Source: UBA2365 sp964594045
Lineage (GTDB): Bacteria; Bacteroidota; Bacteroidia; Chitinophagales; Saprospiraceae
Direction of reading: 5' to 3'
Assembly: GCA_964594045.1 (NCBI GenBank)
Contig: CAZQKR010000008.1
Span: 1-64,000, forward strand
DNA length: 64,000 nucleotides
Shown here: positions 63,383 through 64,000 of the stretch, in pieces
How positions within the stretch are numbered: position 1 is the stretch's first letter
How the letters are laid out: each line of letters begins with the position of its first letter
Notes under the pieces: model-generated
The model's input: the letters and a program-made list of their open reading frames with translations, nothing else
What the model was told of the DNA's origin: nothing
The model's database searches: none
Translations under genes and position numbers: made by a program

Positions 63383-64000
63383 TCAAACCACGATATTGAT
63401 CATTTTGCCCGGAACCACGATCACTTTTCGGATGGCTTTTCCTTCAGTCCATTTTGAAACGATGTCCAGGCTGAGGGCATGCTGCTCAATCTCTTTTGGA
63501 TCCATTTCCACACTGAGTTCAATTTCACCCCTTTTCTTTCCGTTGATACACAAGGGATAAACGACTTTATCCTCGATGAGGTATTGGTCATCAAACAGTG
63601 GGATCAACTGATGGTGAACACTGCTTTCGGACCCGGTTCTCGACCATAATTCCTCTGCGATGAAAGGAGCAAACGGAGCGATCAGCTTGATGGCGGGTAC
63701 CAAAACAGCAGCCTTGTGGCAATCGAGGCGTTTCATTTCATTTACAAAAACCATAAATGCACTTACTGCAGTATTGAACGAAAGATTATAGATATCTTCA
63801 TGCACTTTTTTTATGGTCTGATGCAGGATCTTGAGTTCTTCAACTGTTGCACCCTCACCGTTGAGCAACCATGTTCCCTCATCGTCCACAAAGAGCCTCC
63901 AGAACCTGCGTAAAAATTTCCTGACCCCGTCAATTCCCTTGATGTCCCAGGGTTTGGATTGTTCAATGGGCCCGAGGAACATCTCGTACATTCTGAAGCA
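63383..64000 (-). CDS. leuS: leucyl-tRNA synthetase, C-terminal part (cut by the window)
   Basis: The frame runs off the right edge of the window; only the last 205 or so codons are present. The visible part is the C-terminal anticodon-binding domain of LeuS: RMYEMFLGPIEQSKPW, RKFLRRFWRLF, VPAIKLIAPFAPFIAEELW, the VVYPLCINGKKRGEIELS editing/C-terminal region and the final IRKVIVVPGKMINIVV. LeuS charges tRNA(Leu). The catalytic HIGH and KMSKS motifs lie outside. The 285 bp between its stop and the SprB protein start hold no visible gene. Confidence 0.93.
   Translation of the reverse strand, partial: CFRMYEMFLGPIEQSKPWDIKGIDGVRKFLRRFWRLFVDDEGTWLLNGEGATVEELKILHQTIKKVHEDIYNLSFNTAVSAFMVFVNEMKRLDCHKAAVLVPAIKLIAPFAPFIAEELWSRTGSESSVHHQLIPLFDDQYLIEDKVVYPLCINGKKRGEIELSVEMDPKEIEQHALSLDIVSKWTEGKAIRKVIVVPGKMINIVV

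Overview
The window is a piece of a Bacteroidota chromosome, most likely a Saprospiria-type or related environmental lineage. The clues are SusC/SusD pairs, type IX secretion (T9SS) C-terminal sorting domains, SprB repeats, many lipoproteins with short Bacteroidota-style lipoboxes, promoters of the TTTG/TAnnTTTG type, and the absence of obvious Shine-Dalgarno sites. I saw no rRNA, tRNA, CRISPR array, insertion sequence or prophage. The lineage call is inference from gene content.

Layout. 1-4.4 kb: a NamZ-type (DUF1343) lipoprotein, an endonuclease/exonuclease/phosphatase-fold protein and an MgtC/DUF4010 membrane protein. 4.5-21.2 kb: a complete minus-strand polysaccharide utilization locus (PUL). 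In transcription order it is a membrane-tethered propeller/LuxR regulator, SusC, SusD, two surface glycan-binding lipoproteins, GH16, GH30, GH5 (with CBM, fascin-like and T9SS domains) and a second GH30. The enzyme set fits a mixed beta-1,3/1,6-glucan such as laminarin or a fungal wall glucan. An 18-bp hairpin followed by a promoter match separates the binding/uptake genes from the enzyme genes. 21.8-23.2 kb: glmM-type phosphohexomutase.

23.3-31.2 kb: a plus-strand run of eight exported proteins or lipoproteins of unknown function. Two long paralogues (554 and 549 aa) flank a small lipoprotein, a DUF6175-type protein and two other exported proteins. This is the best candidate here for an undescribed envelope system. 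31.2-35.8 kb: a small membrane protein, an AraC/GyrI-like regulator, a methyltransferase, a 48-aa lipoprotein with its own promoter and terminator-like hairpin, an Smr protein and a YhcC-type radical SAM protein. 36-43.8 kb: a two-gene membrane Fe-S/CCG oxidoreductase, a Spo0M-like protein, a LolC/E-type permease, menB, a kelch lipoprotein with a neighbouring outer-membrane protein, and a c-type cytochrome lipoprotein.

44-53 kb: an intergenic region built of direct repeats, then pckA (GTG start) and an aspartate aminotransferase in one operon, a TrmN6-type methyltransferase, and a TonB-dependent receptor paired with a DUF5689 lipoprotein. 53-64 kb: dnaK with a clear terminator and a striking 21-bp tandem repeat upstream, a NupC-type nucleoside transporter, an outer-membrane-type protein, uridine kinase, a 1356-aa SprB-repeat T9SS surface protein, and the 3' end of leuS running off the window.

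All functional names come from motifs and remembered family features; no database search was run.
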